Positions 5,754 to 7,107 of a DNA stretch of 7,107 bases are shown here, one piece after another. The notes below the pieces were generated by a model that searched no databases, was not told the origin of the DNA, and saw nothing but the letters and a program-made list of their open reading frames with translations. A program made the translations under genes and the position numbers. The stretch's first letter is position 1, and every line of letters begins with the position of its first letter. The stretch is from Bacteroidales bacterium (GTDB lineage Bacteria > Bacteroidota > Bacteroidia > Bacteroidales > UBA932): assembly GCA_017554135.1 (NCBI GenBank), contig JAFZIX010000028.1, positions 1 to 7,107 of the forward strand, given 5' to 3'.

Positions 5754-6688
5754 AAACCGTTCTGGTGACAGGAGGCATTGCCTCTGGAAAATCGGAAGTA
5801 TGCCGCCATCTGGAGGTGTTGGGCTATCCGGTATATGATAGCGATTCCCGCACAAAGGCTCTGTATGAGACGATTCCGGGACTGAAAACAAGGATAGAAG
5901 AAGCCACCGGGTATCCTTTCTCGCAGATAGGGAAGATATTCAGCGATGATGCGATGAGGGAAAAACTGGAAAGCGTGGTTTACCCTGAGGTTCTGGCAGA
6001 TTTTCTTGAATGGAAAGCAACATGCAAGGCGAACCTGGTCTTCTTCGAGTCTGCTATAGCGCTCGACAAGGCACAGTTTGATGGCCAGTGGGATGAAGTC
6101 TGGCTGGTGCGCGCCCCCCTCGAACAAAGGCTGAAACGGAACCCAAAGGCGGAAGGCCGTCTGCAAGCCCAAAAGGAAGTGGATGAATCCCGGGCAGATG
6201 TTGTCATAGAAAACGATTCATCGATAGAAGAATTACATTTAAAAGTTAATAAAGCATTAAATGATATGAAAACTGATCTTACTAAAATCCTGTCCGTTGC
6301 CGGTAAGCACGGACTCTACAAGTTCCTTGCTCTTTCCCGCACCAATTCGGCTATCGCCGAGGCTCTCTGTGACGGGCACAGGACAGTGTTCGATCCCCAC
6401 AGCCGCATTACCACCTTGTCTGATATAGCCATCTACACTGAAGAGGGCGAATTTCGCCTGAAGGAAGTGTTCCTGGCCATCAATAAGGCCCTGGATGGCA
6501 AAGAGGCCCCTACTTCCAAATCTCCCGAGGCGGAGATAAAGGCCCTCTTCGACAAGGCTGTTCCCAATTACGATCCCGACCGTTTCTACTTCTCCCATAT
6601 GAAGAAAATACTCGACTGGTACAACGAACTGGTCAAGTATGCTTCCCTGGATTTCGTAGAAGAGGAAGAGACCGAAGAGAATGCGTAG
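5750..6688 (+). CDS. coaE: Dephospho-CoA kinase fused in frame to a C-terminal DUF5606 domain
   Basis: One open frame of 312 residues joins two proteins that are normally separate neighbours in Bacteroidota. Residues 1-172 are dephospho-CoA kinase, which phosphorylates the ribose 3'-OH of dephospho-CoA in the last step of CoA synthesis: P-loop GGIASGKS (8-15), YDSD (29-32), VYPEV in place of the usual HP segment, ESAIALDKAQF, and a C-terminal ADVVIENDSSIEEL. Residues 173-312 (MKTDLTKILSVAGKHGLYKF onward, including ITTLSDIAIYT, PNYDPDRFYF and ILDWYNEL) match the DUF5606 family of unknown function, and Met173 falls where free-standing members begin. CoaE is usually ~200 residues; here the middle part and the lid are shortened. 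The start is ATG 5750, overlapping the ybbR stop, rather than GTG 5735. A polar, acidic tail ends the protein. A second start at 6266 could make DUF5606 separately. Confidence 0.88.
   Translation: MKTVLVTGGIASGKSEVCRHLEVLGYPVYDSDSRTKALYETIPGLKTRIEEATGYPFSQIGKIFSDDAMREKLESVVYPEVLADFLEWKATCKANLVFFESAIALDKAQFDGQWDEVWLVRAPLEQRLKRNPKAEGRLQAQKEVDESRADVVIENDSSIEELHLKVNKALNDMKTDLTKILSVAGKHGLYKFLALSRTNSAIAEALCDGHRTVFDPHSRITTLSDIAIYTEEGEFRLKEVFLAINKALDGKEAPTSKSPEAEIKALFDKAVPNYDPDRFYFSHMKKILDWYNELVKYASLDFVEEEETEENA
6231..6268 (+). other. AT-rich seam and possible internal start (ATG 6266) for a separate DUF5606 protein
   Basis: This stretch at the CoaE/DUF5606 junction is much richer in A and T than the coding sequence on either side and resembles a Bacteroidota leader before a start codon. 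ATG 6266-6268 is in frame and sits where free-standing DUF5606 proteins begin; translation from it would give a 140-residue protein (6266-6688). TACATTT at 6234-6240 is close to TAnnTTTG but lacks the final G. It may be a former gene boundary whose stop codon was lost, or a start that is still used. Only the base composition, the frame and the domain position are seen directly. Confidence 0.45.
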
Positions 6689-7107
6689 GCTCCGGGTCAT
6701 AACCCTGGGCTGTTCCAAGAATACAGTCGATACCGAGCATCTGCTTGCGCAACTGCCGGCAGATGAGTATATTGTGGTGCCGGAGGATTATGCCGGCGCC
6801 GTTGATTATACGCTGGTAAACACCTGCGGATTCATAGGCGATGCCAAACAGGAGAGCATAGATTCTATCCTGCTGGAGGCGGAAAAGAAGAAGAGGGGAG
6901 AGACGGGTAAACTGATAGTATTCGGATGCCTTTCCCAGCGCTATGCCGCTGACCTGCCTACCCTTATTCCAGAGGTGGATGGGTGGTTCGGTGCCAGGGA
7001 CCTTGCCCCGGTGGTGCGTGCCCTGGGTGCTGTTCCGGACTTGTCCAAACGCAATTCCCGCTGCTTCGAAAGCAACGGCAAGGCGTATGCCTATCTGAAG
7101 ATTTCCG
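6681..7107 (+). CDS. rimO: Ribosomal protein S12 methylthiotransferase RimO, N-terminal part (runs off the window)
   Basis: Translation from ATG 6681 stays open to the window end and gives the first 142 residues of RimO, the radical-SAM enzyme that adds a methylthio group to an aspartate of ribosomal protein S12. The N-terminal UPF0004 domain is clear: VITLGCSKNTVDTE (6-19), LVNTCGFIGDAKQESID (45-61), LIVFGCLSQRY (78-88) and PEVDGWFGARD. Cys11, Cys49 and Cys83 are the three expected ligands of the auxiliary 4Fe-4S cluster. The window stops at AYLKIS, just before the expected CxxxCxxC radical-SAM motif. The wording GCSKN...VNTCGFI...GCLSQRY favours RimO over the tRNA enzymes MiaB and MtaB. The start lies inside the last codons of the coaE-DUF5606 gene with an 8-base overlap, so it is probably translated as part of the same operon. 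Confidence 0.93.
   Translation, partial: MRRLRVITLGCSKNTVDTEHLLAQLPADEYIVVPEDYAGAVDYTLVNTCGFIGDAKQESIDSILLEAEKKKRGETGKLIVFGCLSQRYAADLPTLIPEVDGWFGARDLAPVVRALGAVPDLSKRNSRCFESNGKAYAYLKIS

Noticed and set aside
6261..6269. ATG at 6261 in the seam of the fused gene
   Set aside because: It is out of frame with DUF5606 and meets TGA after two codons, so it cannot encode anything useful.

Overview
This window looks like a chromosomal housekeeping region from a member of the Bacteroidota, most likely the order Bacteroidales. Three things point there: the gene order nusB-yajC-ybbR-coaE-(DUF5606)-rimO, the lineage-typical proteins (a long ~300-residue NusB, a DUF3276/PUR-alpha-like protein, a DUF5606 domain), and TAnnTTTG-type -7 promoter elements instead of E. 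coli-like -10 boxes. I see no tRNA, rRNA, CRISPR array, insertion sequence or phage gene. Nearly every base is coding; the only real intergenic stretch is the ~95-base AT-rich region at 3473-3567.

Layout. Bases 1-198 (+) are the last 65 codons of a gene ending in a thioredoxin-like domain, probably DsbD. It converges on, and overlaps by 11 bases, a minus-strand operon that reads leftward from 3472 to 188: a DUF3276/PUR-alpha-like nucleic-acid-binding protein, an amidohydrolase of the SAH/MTA deaminase group, and two tandem class-I purine nucleoside phosphorylase paralogs. The four genes are packed with a 1-base overlap, a 6-base gap and a 1-base gap. From the AT-rich divergent promoter region the plus-strand operon runs rightward: nusB, yajC, ybbR, a coaE reading frame fused in frame to a DUF5606 domain, and the start of rimO, which runs off the right edge. 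Its genes are separated by 6 or 5 bases or overlap by 4 or 8.

How the genes work together. The minus-strand operon reads as a deamination-first purine salvage route. The deaminase would turn the adenine nucleoside left by S-adenosylmethionine use (SAH or MTA) into the inosine form, and a phosphorylase would release hypoxanthine and a 5-substituted ribose-1-phosphate. The two phosphorylases are about 60% identical by hand alignment but differ at the key purine-recognition residue (Asp236 versus Asn236), and neither has the His that contacts the ribose 5'-OH in mammalian PNP. This suggests divided substrate roles. The plus-strand operon combines transcription antitermination (NusB), protein export (YajC), an envelope-anchored YbbR protein, the last step of CoA synthesis (CoaE) and modification of ribosomal protein S12 (RimO).

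The most unusual points are the divergent tandem PNP pair behind an SAH/MTA deaminase, and the CoaE-DUF5606 read-through with a compact CoaE domain and an AT-rich seam that looks like a former or still-used gene start. I did not find a clearly new defence or mobile system here.
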